A stretch of 64,000 nt of DNA from assembly GCF_002812125.1 (NCBI RefSeq), contig NZ_NPDQ01000001.1, forward strand, positions 496,001 through 560,000, given 5' to 3'. Below, piece after piece: positions 27,858-36,544 of the stretch; position 1 is the first letter of the stretch, and each line of letters begins with the position of its first letter. Made by a program: the position numbers and the translations under genes. The notes under the pieces are model-generated. The model was not told the DNA's origin and ran no database searches. It saw only the letters and a list, made by a program, of their open reading frames with translations. This DNA is from Leptospira brenneri (GTDB taxonomy: Bacteria > Spirochaetota > Leptospiria > Leptospirales > Leptospiraceae).

Positions 27858-29175
27858 GTTACAAACCATTCGCCAGTGGTTCGCTCCTGCTCCATCCATC
27901 CCTTTAAAAACGGAATCAGAAATTCAATCTCTGTATCCGAAATTTCGTTTCCGAGTGTTAGAATCAACTTTTCTCGGTTATACGACCTATTACTTAACTC
28001 GAAATAACTTCTCTCCTGTTTCTAAAGAAATTGGTGAAGCGTTATCTTATTCTAAAACAGAAATAGGTGACATCCTCGCAGTAACTGCCATCACTTATGG
28101 GATTGGAAAATTTCTCATGGGAGCTCTTTCCGATCGTTCCAATCCGCGAAAGTTTATGGCGGTAGGTTTGTTTCTTACTGCCATTTTGAATTTTTCATTT
28201 GGATTTGCGAATCATTATTGGATTCATCTTTTTTTATGGGGAGCGAATGGTCTTGTGCAAGGAATGGGTTGGCCACCATGCGGGCGTTCACTTGGGCATT
28301 GGTATTCAGTAAGAGAACGTGGTACTACGTTTGCATTTTGGAATATTGCACATAATATTGGAGGCGGACTTGTGGGAGTGGTTGCTTCCCACTCGGCAGC
28401 GCAGTTAGGATGGCAATATGCCTTTTTTGTCCCAGGGGTCATTGCACTTATAGGATCTGTTTATTTATACATTCGGCTTGTGGACACACCGCAGTCAGAA
28501 GGGCTTCCTCCTGTTGAGGTCTACCGAAACGATTACCCACCAGAAGAAAAAGAAAATCACGAATCTGAACTAACCACCAAACAATTGATTGTTGATCAAG
28601 TTTTGTTTAATAAATATATTTGGTTATTCGCGATTATCAATTTTTTTGTTTATATCATTCGTTATAGTTTGATTGATTGGGGTCCAACGTACTTAAAAGA
28701 AACAAAAGGAGCTGACCTTTTGGGTGGAGGTTATTCCACACTCATTTTGGAATTTGGAGGAATTGGTTCTACCATTCTTATGGGATGGGTTTCTGATAAA
28801 TTTGATGGAAGGAGGGGAATGGTAAGTTTACTTTGTATCATCCCTATTTTCTTTGCTTTTTTAGGAATCTTGTGGAACCCTCCAGGTTCCATATGGATTG
28901 ATTATCTACTTTTTGGACTCATTGGACTTTTTATCTATCCACCTGTTATGTTGTTAGGTGTCGCTGGTATCGACTTTACTTCAAAAAAAGCGGTGGGTAC
29001 TGCCGCTGGGTTTATTGGCCTTTTTGGATCTTTGGGTCGTACGGCCCAAGGCAAAGGTCTTGCCATTCTTGCCACAGAATATTCATGGGACGTTGCCTTA
29101 GGTGCTATCCTTGTTTCCACTTTGATTGCAATCTTCCTTCTTGTTTTCAGTTGGAATTTGCGACCACGTGGGTAA
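27856..29175 (+). CDS. OPA-family (GlpT/UhpT-like) organophosphate transporter
   Basis: This 439-residue MFS protein has about 12 membrane segments. The N terminus (MLQTIRQWFAPAP, then TFLGYTTYYLTRNNFS) closely follows the GlpT pattern, and GALSDRSNPRKFM is the signature between segments 2 and 3. OPA carriers exchange organic phosphate esters (glycerol 3-phosphate, hexose phosphates) for inorganic phosphate across the inner membrane. The exact substrate cannot be read here; no glp or uhp genes are adjacent. The start lies 47 bases from the divergent cysteine synthase start and lacks a clear ribosome binding site. Confidence 0.85.
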   Translation: MLQTIRQWFAPAPSIPLKTESEIQSLYPKFRFRVLESTFLGYTTYYLTRNNFSPVSKEIGEALSYSKTEIGDILAVTAITYGIGKFLMGALSDRSNPRKFMAVGLFLTAILNFSFGFANHYWIHLFLWGANGLVQGMGWPPCGRSLGHWYSVRERGTTFAFWNIAHNIGGGLVGVVASHSAAQLGWQYAFFVPGVIALIGSVYLYIRLVDTPQSEGLPPVEVYRNDYPPEEKENHESELTTKQLIVDQVLFNKYIWLFAIINFFVYIIRYSLIDWGPTYLKETKGADLLGGGYSTLILEFGGIGSTILMGWVSDKFDGRRGMVSLLCIIPIFFAFLGILWNPPGSIWIDYLLFGLIGLFIYPPVMLLGVAGIDFTSKKAVGTAAGFIGLFGSLGRTAQGKGLAILATEYSWDVALGAILVSTLIAIFLLVFSWNLRPRG

Positions 29176-29218
29176 ATAAATTGACTAAATCGGAAAACGA
29201 CCTTAGGATATTTTACTT

Positions 29219-29761
29219 ATGACACTCGGCAGAAAAATTTCTATAGGACTCATTGGCCTCGTCGCCATTCCTCTCATCGTGGCTCTCTTTTTACCAACCC
29301 AATACCAGGTAGAACGTACCATCGATATCAATAAACCAGCCTCGGAGGTATTTGATTTTATTCGAATGTTAAAGAACCAAGATAAATACAGTGTTTGGGC
29401 GAAAAAAGACCCTAATATGAAAAGAATATTTACAGGCCAAGATGGTAACATCGGTTTTATTTCTCGTTGGGAAAGTTCGGACCAAGAAGTGGGAACTGGG
29501 GAACAAGAAATCAAAATGGTGAATGCGGATGCTTTGGAGATGCAAACGGAACTTCGATTTATAGAACCAATGGAAGCTACAGAACGTAGTTATATGAAAG
29601 TTTCTTCACTAGACCAAAAAAAATCCAAAGTCATTTGGGGATTTGATGGTTCCATACCTTATCCTTCCAATTTGATTTGTCTTTTTATGAATTTTGACGA
29701 ATTAATCGGAAAAGACTTTGAAGAGGGGCTATCCAACCTTAAAGTTGTTTTAGAACGATAA
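29219..29761 (+). CDS. SRPBCC (START-like) domain protein with an N-terminal membrane anchor
   Basis: The 180-residue protein has one N-terminal hydrophobic segment (about residues 5-25) and then a polyketide-cyclase/START-like domain starting YQVERTIDINKPASEVFDFI, which is the usual first strand and helix of the SRPBCC fold. The fold binds lipids or other hydrophobic ligands, but this subgroup has no assigned role. It is 44 bases downstream of the transporter gene and 16 bases upstream of the beta-propeller gene, so it probably belongs to a four-gene plus-strand run ending with the pirin gene. Confidence 0.8.
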   Translation: MTLGRKISIGLIGLVAIPLIVALFLPTQYQVERTIDINKPASEVFDFIRMLKNQDKYSVWAKKDPNMKRIFTGQDGNIGFISRWESSDQEVGTGEQEIKMVNADALEMQTELRFIEPMEATERSYMKVSSLDQKKSKVIWGFDGSIPYPSNLICLFMNFDELIGKDFEEGLSNLKVVLER

Positions 29762-29776
29762 GGAAATTCATTTCGA

Positions 29777-30841
29777 TTGAACAAACAAAATATCTATTGG
29801 CAACTCTACCAAGATGATCCCATTTTAAAACCCGGGTTCTTTTCTCCCATTCTTGCGGATCCGAGTTTTTTATTTCCTGAAAATTGTCCCGATGGCCTTT
29901 GGCATCTGTTTGCACACAATTTGTTTGGTGTGCAGGAGTTTCTTTCCGAAGATGGGATCCAGTGGAAAAAAAGAAAAACAGTTCTTTGGAATGCCATGCG
30001 TCCCTTTCTTTTTTTTGAAGAAGGAACTTATTATCTCTATTACGAAAAATATAAATTCCTTCATGTACTTATGTCCTGGTTTCCCTATAGAAAGTGGAAA
30101 TCACGAATTGAAGTCAGAACTAGCAAAGATTTAAAAACTTGGTCTTCCCCGCAAACGGTCATCCAACCAAAATTCCCTTTCCATAAAGATGTTAAATATG
30201 GAGATTCTGTCAGTAATCCGTGTTTGGTGAAGTTCGGAAAAAAGTACAGAATGTACTTTTCTTCATCTCTAGTTTACATTCCCGATTGTGGATTTTGTGA
30301 ACCAAAACATATCACCGTGGCCGAGTCGAGTTCTCCTCTTGGCCCTTTTTCTTATTTTTCGGATCCCATACTTTCTCCTAGTGAGATGGATCCATTTTGT
30401 AATTTAGCTGCAGGTTCCTTAAAGGTCATTGAATGGAAAGGTCGATACCTTGGATTTCAAAATGGAATTTTTTGGAATCCAGTGAGGAAAGAATCCTGTT
30501 CGGCCATTCTCTTTTTACAAAGTGAAGATGGTCTCAACTTTGAACGCATCAACCAAACTCCGATCCTCGGACCAACTGGCAAAGGATGGAAAGCAAGCCA
30601 TGTCTATGCTTGTGATGTAAAGTATTCGGAAGCGGAGAAAATCTTTATCCTTTATTTTAATGCCAGAAACAAGGCACATTGGACTCAAGGGAAAGAAGCC
30701 ATCGGTCTTTTTGTTGGAAAGGTAGAGGAATCAAAAACCGCTCCAAAGAAAACCACCAAACAGGTGCAAAAAAAGAAGGCCAGCCCGAAAAAGAAAATAT
30801 CGAGTCCAAAAACTAAAACAGGTAAGTCTAAACGGAAATGA
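29777..30841 (+). CDS. GH43/62-like five-bladed beta-propeller protein with a lysine-rich tail
   Basis: The 354-residue protein starts with TTG (29777), about 11 bases after AAGGAA; no ATG occurs in frame until about residue 75, inside the fold. Repeated units (ILADPSFLFP, GTYYLYYEKY, GKKYRMYFSS, GRYLGFQNG) look like the blades of glycosyl hydrolase family 43-type or glucosamine-inositol-type propellers, which act on or bind carbohydrates. The last 40 residues are almost entirely Lys, Ser, Thr and Pro, an unusual basic tail that may bind nucleic acid or acidic polymer. No signal peptide is seen, so it is likely cytoplasmic. It overlaps the pirin gene by four bases. Confidence 0.72.
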   Translation: MNKQNIYWQLYQDDPILKPGFFSPILADPSFLFPENCPDGLWHLFAHNLFGVQEFLSEDGIQWKKRKTVLWNAMRPFLFFEEGTYYLYYEKYKFLHVLMSWFPYRKWKSRIEVRTSKDLKTWSSPQTVIQPKFPFHKDVKYGDSVSNPCLVKFGKKYRMYFSSSLVYIPDCGFCEPKHITVAESSSPLGPFSYFSDPILSPSEMDPFCNLAAGSLKVIEWKGRYLGFQNGIFWNPVRKESCSAILFLQSEDGLNFERINQTPILGPTGKGWKASHVYACDVKYSEAEKIFILYFNARNKAHWTQGKEAIGLFVGKVEESKTAPKKTTKQVQKKKASPKKKISSPKTKTGKSKRK

Positions 30842-31698
30842 CACGTTCTCTTCATGGACACTCCAAAGATTTAGGTGATAATTTTATCATCCGTCGCGTT
30901 CTTCCTGCTATGGAAAAACGCTCCATAGGCCCCTTTGTTTTTTTTGACCACTTTGGTCCGGTACCCGTAGTCACAGGTGAGGAGCTTGTAGTTCGGGCCC
31001 ATCCGCATATTGGCCTTGCTACCATCACTTTTTTATATGATGGTGTGATCACACATCGTGATAGTTTGAAAGTGGAAATGGACATTCGGCCGAATGAAAC
31101 CAATTGGATGGTTGCCGGATCTGGTATCGTACACAGTGAACGGTCAAAATTTGATCCCAAATATGAAATCTTAGAAGGTATACAAACTTGGATTGCTTTG
31201 CCAAAAGAGAAAGAAGAAATAGATCCTAGTTTTGAACATTTTTCGGAAGGGGAAATGCCGGTTCTTAAAAAAGATGGTTTAGTATTCCGTTTGTTAGGTG
31301 GTAGTTTTCTAGGATTACACTCACCAGCCACGGTTCATTCCCCTTTGTTTTATGCAGATATAGAAGTGAATCCTTCGGTAGGGGAAGTGGATTGGATCCT
31401 TTCAGATAAAGAAGAGGCGGGGCTTTATATTTCTCGTGGTTCGATTGAGTCAGGGGACGAATCCTATGGGACAGGATCTATGGTTCTTTTTGAAAAAGGA
31501 AGTTCTGTAAAATTCAAAGCTAAACAAAACAGCCGTTTGATGTTGCTCGGTGGGGAACCGCTCACTGAAAAAAGAAATCTGTTTTGGAATTTTGTTTCTA
31601 CAAGGCAAGAGGCAATTGAAAGAGCAAAGGAAAGATGGGCAAAAGATGAATTTCCAAAAGTCCCAGGGGAAACCGATCGAATTCCTTTGCCCAAATAA
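30838..31698 (+). CDS. Pirin family protein
   Basis: This 286-residue bicupin starts RSLHGHSKDLGDNF and has the pirin signature FVFFDHFGP. The metal ligands are visible in RAHPHIGLAT (two His) and GSGIVHSER (His, Glu). Pirins are Fe-binding proteins; several have quercetin 2,3-dioxygenase activity and others act as redox-sensitive regulators, and neither role can be chosen from sequence. The ATG overlaps the stop codon of the upstream propeller gene (ATGA). It ends 17 bases before the convergent small exported protein. Confidence 0.92.
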   Translation: MTRSLHGHSKDLGDNFIIRRVLPAMEKRSIGPFVFFDHFGPVPVVTGEELVVRAHPHIGLATITFLYDGVITHRDSLKVEMDIRPNETNWMVAGSGIVHSERSKFDPKYEILEGIQTWIALPKEKEEIDPSFEHFSEGEMPVLKKDGLVFRLLGGSFLGLHSPATVHSPLFYADIEVNPSVGEVDWILSDKEEAGLYISRGSIESGDESYGTGSMVLFEKGSSVKFKAKQNSRLMLLGGEPLTEKRNLFWNFVSTRQEAIERAKERWAKDEFPKVPGETDRIPLPK

Positions 31699-31715
31699 AG
31701 GTTAAGATTAGAATT

Positions 31716-32018
31716 TTATTTTAAATCATCAGCAGCTTTTTTATATTCCTCTGCTTCTGCTCGGAATTCTTTAGCAAGGGTTAGGCAATGTTCTTTAAAC
31801 TTTGCTTGGGAAACTGCTTTTCCACCTGTAGTGACCGCCATTTTTTCGTGTCTTTTTGCGTTGGCTTCCTTCTCTTTTGCCATCGCACTTAAGTAGGACC
31901 GCGCCGCTTGTTTACTCTCTGGAGAATTTGCTTCTTTAATCATCAAGTTTTCAAGTTCAGACAAAGCAAATACGGATGTAGATGCTAACACGAGTAATAG
32001 GGAAATAAATTTTTTCAT
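31716..32018 (-). CDS. Small exported helical protein
   Basis: The 100-residue product has a clear signal peptide (MKKFISLLLVLASTSVFA, cleavage after VFA). The mature part is a charged, Ala/Glu/Lys-rich helix pair with one Cys (KEHCLTLAKEF). I do not recognise a family with known function; similar short helical periplasmic proteins are common in Leptospira. It is a single gene, convergent with the pirin gene, and starts 74 bases before the end of manA on the same strand. Confidence 0.75.
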   Translation of the reverse strand: MKKFISLLLVLASTSVFALSELENLMIKEANSPESKQAARSYLSAMAKEKEANAKRHEKMAVTTGGKAVSQAKFKEHCLTLAKEFRAEAEEYKKAADDLK

Positions 32019-32072
32019 AGAAACCTCTCTGTCATCATTATACCCTTTCTATTGGTTTGTCAATAGGGTAGG

Positions 32073-33089
32073 TTATTGATATTTTACAGTATCAGAACCG
32101 GCTGACATAAAAGCCAATTTGGTGCCCGTTTCTGCGAAGGCAGGAATGGTTTCCGAAAACCCTGAAGCTGTAACCATGAATGTTTCGTTCGGGCCAACCA
32201 GTTTTTGTAATTCAGGAAAGTAAATAGACCCAGAGATGGTATAAAAAATGCCAAAACTAACAGGTTCACATAACTTTGAAAAAGTGAAATTTTGCGCTTG
32301 GTTAAATTCCCAAGATTCCAAATGGAATTTATCGTTGGAAGTGAACTTGTAACGAGGGAATGGGTGATAAGTGATGAGTTCTTTGGTTTTTTTTTCAGAA
32401 CTATCGGACTTTTGAAAGTTTAAAACTGCTAAGGCTTTTTCTAAATGGAGTTCTCTTGGATTTCCATCATCCCCTAAACGACCATAATCATACACCCGGT
32501 AGGTAGAGTCAGAAGATTGTTGTACTTCTAAAAGGAGAACTCCTCCACCAATGGCATGTATTGTACCCGGATTTAATAAAAATACATCCCCTGGTTTTAC
32601 TTTCCATTTTCTGAGGATCGTTTCCCCTAAGTTTTGTTTTACTAGAGACTCGTATTCTTCTCGGCTTGTGTTAGTATCAAATCCAACAACGAGTTCTGCC
32701 CCTGGATCAGCGGACAAAACGTACCAACATTCTTTTTTGCCATTCGACTTAGGATCGTATTTGAGTGCATATTCATCGTCGGGATGTACTTGGACAGAAA
32801 GTTTTTCTTTAGCATCAATAACTTTGACAAGTAAAGGGAGTCCTGACTGGGCAAACGGTTTTCCTAATACATCGTTTGGGGCCTTTCGTATAAGATCTGT
32901 TAAAGAAAGATTTTGAAATTCAGAATTTTGAATGCGGGAAATTTCAGTTCCGTAAACGGAGACTTCCCAAGACTCACCAATTTGTCCCTCTGGAATGTTC
33001 CGACCAAGTTTTGTTTCGAATTTTCGCCCACCCCAAATTTTTTCCTTATACTGGGGGTTCAAAAATAGAACTTTGGGAATCTTTTCCAT
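32073..33089 (-). CDS. manA: Mannose-6-phosphate isomerase, class I
   Basis: This 338-residue cupin-type enzyme interconverts fructose 6-phosphate and mannose 6-phosphate, the entry to GDP-mannose for surface glycans. The N terminus (NPQYKEKIWGGRKFE) and the zinc-site segments QVHPDDEYA, KKECWYVL and NPGTIHAIGGG (His, Glu, His) are intact. The final region is a second cupin without metal ligands, as usual in the family. It starts 11 bases downstream of the DnaJ-like gene and is probably co-transcribed with it. Confidence 0.9.
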   Translation of the reverse strand: MEKIPKVLFLNPQYKEKIWGGRKFETKLGRNIPEGQIGESWEVSVYGTEISRIQNSEFQNLSLTDLIRKAPNDVLGKPFAQSGLPLLVKVIDAKEKLSVQVHPDDEYALKYDPKSNGKKECWYVLSADPGAELVVGFDTNTSREEYESLVKQNLGETILRKWKVKPGDVFLLNPGTIHAIGGGVLLLEVQQSSDSTYRVYDYGRLGDDGNPRELHLEKALAVLNFQKSDSSEKKTKELITYHPFPRYKFTSNDKFHLESWEFNQAQNFTFSKLCEPVSFGIFYTISGSIYFPELQKLVGPNETFMVTASGFSETIPAFAETGTKLAFMSAGSDTVKYQ

Positions 33090-33100
33090 CGATTTCCTTT

Positions 33101-33796
33101 TTAGACAGCACTCCTAGGCCGTAAAGGGATATTTTTGTGAACCAAGAGTTTCACCGTTAAGTATTTTTTCTTAAAATGAGTAAACGAATCAGGCCGGAAT
33201 TTAGAGAGATCAAATTCAAAAACCTTTCCGTGAATGAGAGCTGATTTTGGAAACTCTACCTTTAGATTTCGATAACCTTTGTAACTTCCCCGTCCACTGC
33301 AAGCGGGGCAATGTGGGTCACCACCCATACAATCTCGGCAAACAATTCTTACGGTGAGTGGAATGACGGCAATCACCGATCTAATGACTTCTGATTCTTT
33401 TAAATCAATGATTAGGTCATAATTGATTCCTGTGACTTTTCTGCGGTCTTTGTTACGGAATCCTTTTCTCATTAACCCTCGTTTGGCGAGTTCTAAAATT
33501 CCGGTGGTAAACCGAACACGAGCGACGGGTAGAATCACGGGATGTTCTTCTAGTTTGCGTTTTAAAAATTCACGAGCATAATTCTTTTTGAATTCTTCAT
33601 CATATAACTTTCGTCCTTCTCCGGTTAGGGTTTGGTATGCGAAATAGATACTTTGGAATTTAGAATAGGAGCCAGTGAATGGGTTATCTGGATGGAATTG
33701 TTTTACCAGATGACGGAAAGAGGATTTAATCTCTTCCGTCGTGGCTCCAAAAGGAATCTCTAGGACTTCGTAGAGGTGTGGCATGGTAGGACTCAT
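33101..33796 (-). CDS. DnaJ-domain protein with a partial zinc-finger region
   Basis: The 231-residue protein has an N-terminal J domain (residues 5-70) with the HPD motif in FHPDNP, which stimulates DnaK ATPase. A middle segment has CRDCMGGDPHCPACSGRGSYKG, two CxxC pairs, i.e. about half of a DnaJ zinc finger. The C-terminal part (about 180-231) resembles a shortened substrate-binding region. It is too short to be the housekeeping DnaJ and may serve a specific client. The ATG at 33796 sits after GAGGGTGG; a second ATG at 33784 is possible. Confidence 0.82.
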   Translation of the reverse strand: MSPTMPHLYEVLEIPFGATTEEIKSSFRHLVKQFHPDNPFTGSYSKFQSIYFAYQTLTGEGRKLYDEEFKKNYAREFLKRKLEEHPVILPVARVRFTTGILELAKRGLMRKGFRNKDRRKVTGINYDLIIDLKESEVIRSVIAVIPLTVRIVCRDCMGGDPHCPACSGRGSYKGYRNLKVEFPKSALIHGKVFEFDLSKFRPDSFTHFKKKYLTVKLLVHKNIPLRPRSAV

Positions 33797-33811
33797 TCCA
33801 CCCTCGATGTT

Positions 33812-34531
33812 TTAAGGTTCTTGAAAGTCCCCGCTGACAGAAACTTCCAAAATGGAATCAGAAACCATTCTAGTTTCTAAACTTCCTTTGGCTTGGATGT
33901 ACCTGTCAATGGTTCTTGCAACTTCACGGAGTCTATCTCTGTAGGCTGTTGCCAAACGAAGTCTTTCCCATGGGCTTTGGATTTTTTCCAACTCGAAGTT
34001 CAGTGTATTGTCATCTGCATTGGTCACAGTGCGAACGGAAAGAGTCAGTCCCTTCACTCCCCCGGCAGTATTATTTTTTAATTCACGGTAAGTGGTAACA
34101 GGGTCTTTGCCTTTTTCTGTGAGTGATTTTCTCGACCAAAAGGAAATTTCATCTAATGAAAATCCGCCACCTTCGGCTCCGCCACCACCTTTCAATTTCA
34201 TTACGAAACGACTGTGTAAAACATAACGTGGTTCAAATGGTAGGTGGATTTCCCTTGCATTTGTCACTTGGCCATAACGACTGTCTTTGATTTTCTTTTC
34301 AAAGCTTAGGAATTTCACCTTATCGTTGATGACTGCGTGGTAATCATCGACTTCTTTACCGATTCTTTCAATCTTCTGTTGTTGTTTTGCATTATAAGGG
34401 ATAAGAGCAATGCTTCCATCCGGGTTTAGCTTTTTAGAATCTGCTTGGCTAACAGGTTCATTTTTTTCGTCGGCAGCAAAAAGACCAACGGTCAGTAGAA
34501 AAGATAAAATTAGGGCAAACGAGGTACGCAT
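33812..34531 (-). CDS. Exported protein of unknown function
   Basis: The 239-residue product has a signal peptide (SFALILSFLLTVGLFA, cleaved before ADEK). The mature part is charged and probably mixed alpha/beta, with a glycine-rich stretch GGGGAEGGG near residue 118 and a long helix near the C terminus (ERLRLATAYRDRLREVARTI). I do not recognise a family. It lies 15 bases upstream of the DnaJ-like gene on the same strand, so it may head a three-gene unit with the DnaJ-like gene and manA. Confidence 0.7.
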   Translation of the reverse strand: MRTSFALILSFLLTVGLFAADEKNEPVSQADSKKLNPDGSIALIPYNAKQQQKIERIGKEVDDYHAVINDKVKFLSFEKKIKDSRYGQVTNAREIHLPFEPRYVLHSRFVMKLKGGGGAEGGGFSLDEISFWSRKSLTEKGKDPVTTYRELKNNTAGGVKGLTLSVRTVTNADDNTLNFELEKIQSPWERLRLATAYRDRLREVARTIDRYIQAKGSLETRMVSDSILEVSVSGDFQEP

Positions 34532-34649
34532 ACGAACTCCCAGATAGTAGACTCTATATATATTTTCGACTTTTGAAATGAAATCATTAATTTGTTAAAA
34601 ATAAGGTTGATAAAAAACGCAAAAACCCGATCCTTGCGGAAGGTCTCCC

Positions 34650-34994
34650 ATGGAAATAAATCTAAAAAAAAATGCAGACGCTTATGTGATCAGCATTTCT
34701 GGAAGTTTGGACATTTATACTTCCCTGGATTTTAAAAACTTCCTAGAAACCAATGTTCCCACGCAACCCACGGACAATTTACATGTCATCATCAATTTAG
34801 AGAAACTCAATTATATTGATTCCTCTGGAATTGGAATGCTCATCAAACAGTTGAATTATGTCCAAGAACTGAAAGGAAAGTTCTCTATTGCCAATATGAA
34901 ACCAGCAATTGAGAAGGTTTTTAAAGTGGCAGGACTCACTAGTTACTTCCAAACCATTGGGGAAGACGAATACCGCGAAAAGTACGCGGTTTGA
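34650..34994 (+). CDS. STAS-domain anti-anti-sigma-like protein
   Basis: This 114-residue protein is a single STAS domain. The motif YIDSSGIGML contains the conserved Ser that partner kinases phosphorylate in SpoIIAA/RsbV-type proteins. In the unphosphorylated state such proteins bind an anti-sigma kinase or another target. No kinase is adjacent; candidate kinases in the window are the HATPase proteins at 54426 and 59163 and the phosphatase at 55990. The gene stands alone, with convergent neighbours on both sides. Confidence 0.9.
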   Translation: MEINLKKNADAYVISISGSLDIYTSLDFKNFLETNVPTQPTDNLHVIINLEKLNYIDSSGIGMLIKQLNYVQELKGKFSIANMKPAIEKVFKVAGLTSYFQTIGEDEYREKYAV

Positions 34995-35005
34995 TCCTCT
35001 CTTTT

Positions 35006-35575
35006 TTAGTCTCTCGCTTCTAAACGATTTTCCAATACAAAGGCATCCCAAACCCCCCAAAAACGTCCCAGTGAGTTATTGCTGGGGACTAGATCCACAT
35101 TGATTTTTCCATCCGGATATTCGGAAGGTTCTAATGGAATCTCAATGGGGTTTGGAAAACTTTGGTTTCTATCCGCGTAGATAGAGAGTTTAGGCCTTCC
35201 ATTCACTAAAATGTTTAGTTTCCTCGGTTTGAATTTGGATCCTTTTAAAGGTCTATACCGAGTTATGTCTAAGTAGAGATACACTGTCGATTTAGAAACA
35301 ATGGTTTTTTCTAAAAGAAAACGAAGTCCGGTTTCAGGAACCATCCGGCAAATATAATCCTGCAGGCCTAGGTGAGGAGCATCTGGCTCCAATTCATAGG
35401 ACTGGTAAATCGCCCAGGTTTTTAATTCAGGGAAGGTGGCGATGTCTTCTGGGAGGAGTCCCTCTTCTAATCCAAATTCTTGTTTGGGAATGGTAGAGTC
35501 GGATGCAAACACAGAAACCAAGTTTGATAAAAAGATTGCCGTTAGGAGAAGGATTCGTAGTTTCAATGGAAGCAC
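35006..35575 (-). CDS. Exported protein of unknown function
   Basis: The 189-residue product starts with a signal peptide (LRILLLTAIFLSNLVSVFA, cleavage before SDS). The mature protein is beta-rich, with YRPLKGSKFKPRKLNILVNGRPKLSIYADRN near the middle and one lone Cys (DYICRM). I recognise no family. It converges on the STAS gene (11 bases apart) and is divergent from ribF. Confidence 0.68.
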   Translation of the reverse strand: MLPLKLRILLLTAIFLSNLVSVFASDSTIPKQEFGLEEGLLPEDIATFPELKTWAIYQSYELEPDAPHLGLQDYICRMVPETGLRFLLEKTIVSKSTVYLYLDITRYRPLKGSKFKPRKLNILVNGRPKLSIYADRNQSFPNPIEIPLEPSEYPDGKINVDLVPSNNSLGRFWGVWDAFVLENRLEARD

Positions 35576-35611
35576 CTAGTACAAGTATCGGATTACGAGA
35601 CAAGTCCCCCT

Positions 35612-36544
35612 TTGAAAATTATTCGCTCATTAGAATTGATCCAAAACGAGTTTCAAAATGGCTCATCTTTGACTCTCGGCAACTTTGATGGAATCCACGT
35701 AGGACACCAGACCTTACTATTGCGTACGGTCGAAAAGGCCAGGGAGTTGGGGCTTCCTTCGGTTGTGGTGACATACTTTCCGAACCCTTCCGTGGTTCTT
35801 GGCAAAAAACCCAATTTTAAATATTTATCTTCCGAAAAGGAAAAAGAAGAACTTGTTCGTGGGTTTGGGATCGATTATTTACTCGTTTTGGATTTTACAT
35901 TGGAACTTTCTAAAATGTCTGCGGAAGACTTTTTAGAAAAAATTATGATCCAAACTTTAAACGCCAAACACATTGTCATTGGTTATAATCATTTTTTTGG
36001 AGCCGAACGTCGCGGTGACTTTAATCTTCTCGATTCGAACAAAACTAAATATGGTTATGCGGTCGAATTAAAAGAGGCTGTCCTCAAAAAAGAAAGTAAA
36101 ATCTCTTCTTCTCTCATTCGTGGTTATTTGGAAAAAGGGGAAATGGAAGAGGCAAAAACCCTTTTGGGAAGGAATTACCATATCACAGGGATCGTCTTTG
36201 AAGGAGCCAAACGTGGCAGAACGATTGGATTTCCTACGGCAAATATCAAAGTTCCTGACGACAAACTCCTTCCTGCAATTGGCGTTTACGCTTGTTTTGC
36301 GAAGTTTGGAGGGAAAGATCATAAAGGAATGGTTAACATTGGTAACAATCCCACGTTCGATGGGCAAGGACTTCATGTGGAAGTGAATGTTTTTGATTTT
36401 GATGGGGACTTATATGGGAAAGAAGTTGAATTGGAGATTGTTCTCAAAATTCGAGATGAAAAAAAATTCAGTGGTTTGGAAGAGTTAAAGGACCAACTAA
36501 CTAAAGATAGAAGTAGTGCGGTTCGTATTTTAAACTTTAATTAA
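35612..36544 (+). CDS. ribF: Bifunctional riboflavin kinase/FMN adenylyltransferase
   Basis: This 310-residue enzyme makes FMN and then FAD. The N-terminal adenylyltransferase domain has GNFDGIHVGHQ (the HxGH nucleotide motif) and the SSLIRGYLEKG segment that resembles the ISSTxIR signature. The C-terminal flavokinase domain has GRTIGFPTANI and NIGNNPTF. Translation appears to start at TTG (35612), because no in-frame ATG precedes GNFDG and the frame has a poor ribosome binding site; this suggests low expression. Its last 15 bases overlap the convergent gene at 36530. No FMN riboswitch is present upstream. Confidence 0.92.
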   Translation: MKIIRSLELIQNEFQNGSSLTLGNFDGIHVGHQTLLLRTVEKARELGLPSVVVTYFPNPSVVLGKKPNFKYLSSEKEKEELVRGFGIDYLLVLDFTLELSKMSAEDFLEKIMIQTLNAKHIVIGYNHFFGAERRGDFNLLDSNKTKYGYAVELKEAVLKKESKISSSLIRGYLEKGEMEEAKTLLGRNYHITGIVFEGAKRGRTIGFPTANIKVPDDKLLPAIGVYACFAKFGGKDHKGMVNIGNNPTFDGQGLHVEVNVFDFDGDLYGKEVELEIVLKIRDEKKFSGLEELKDQLTKDRSSAVRILNFN

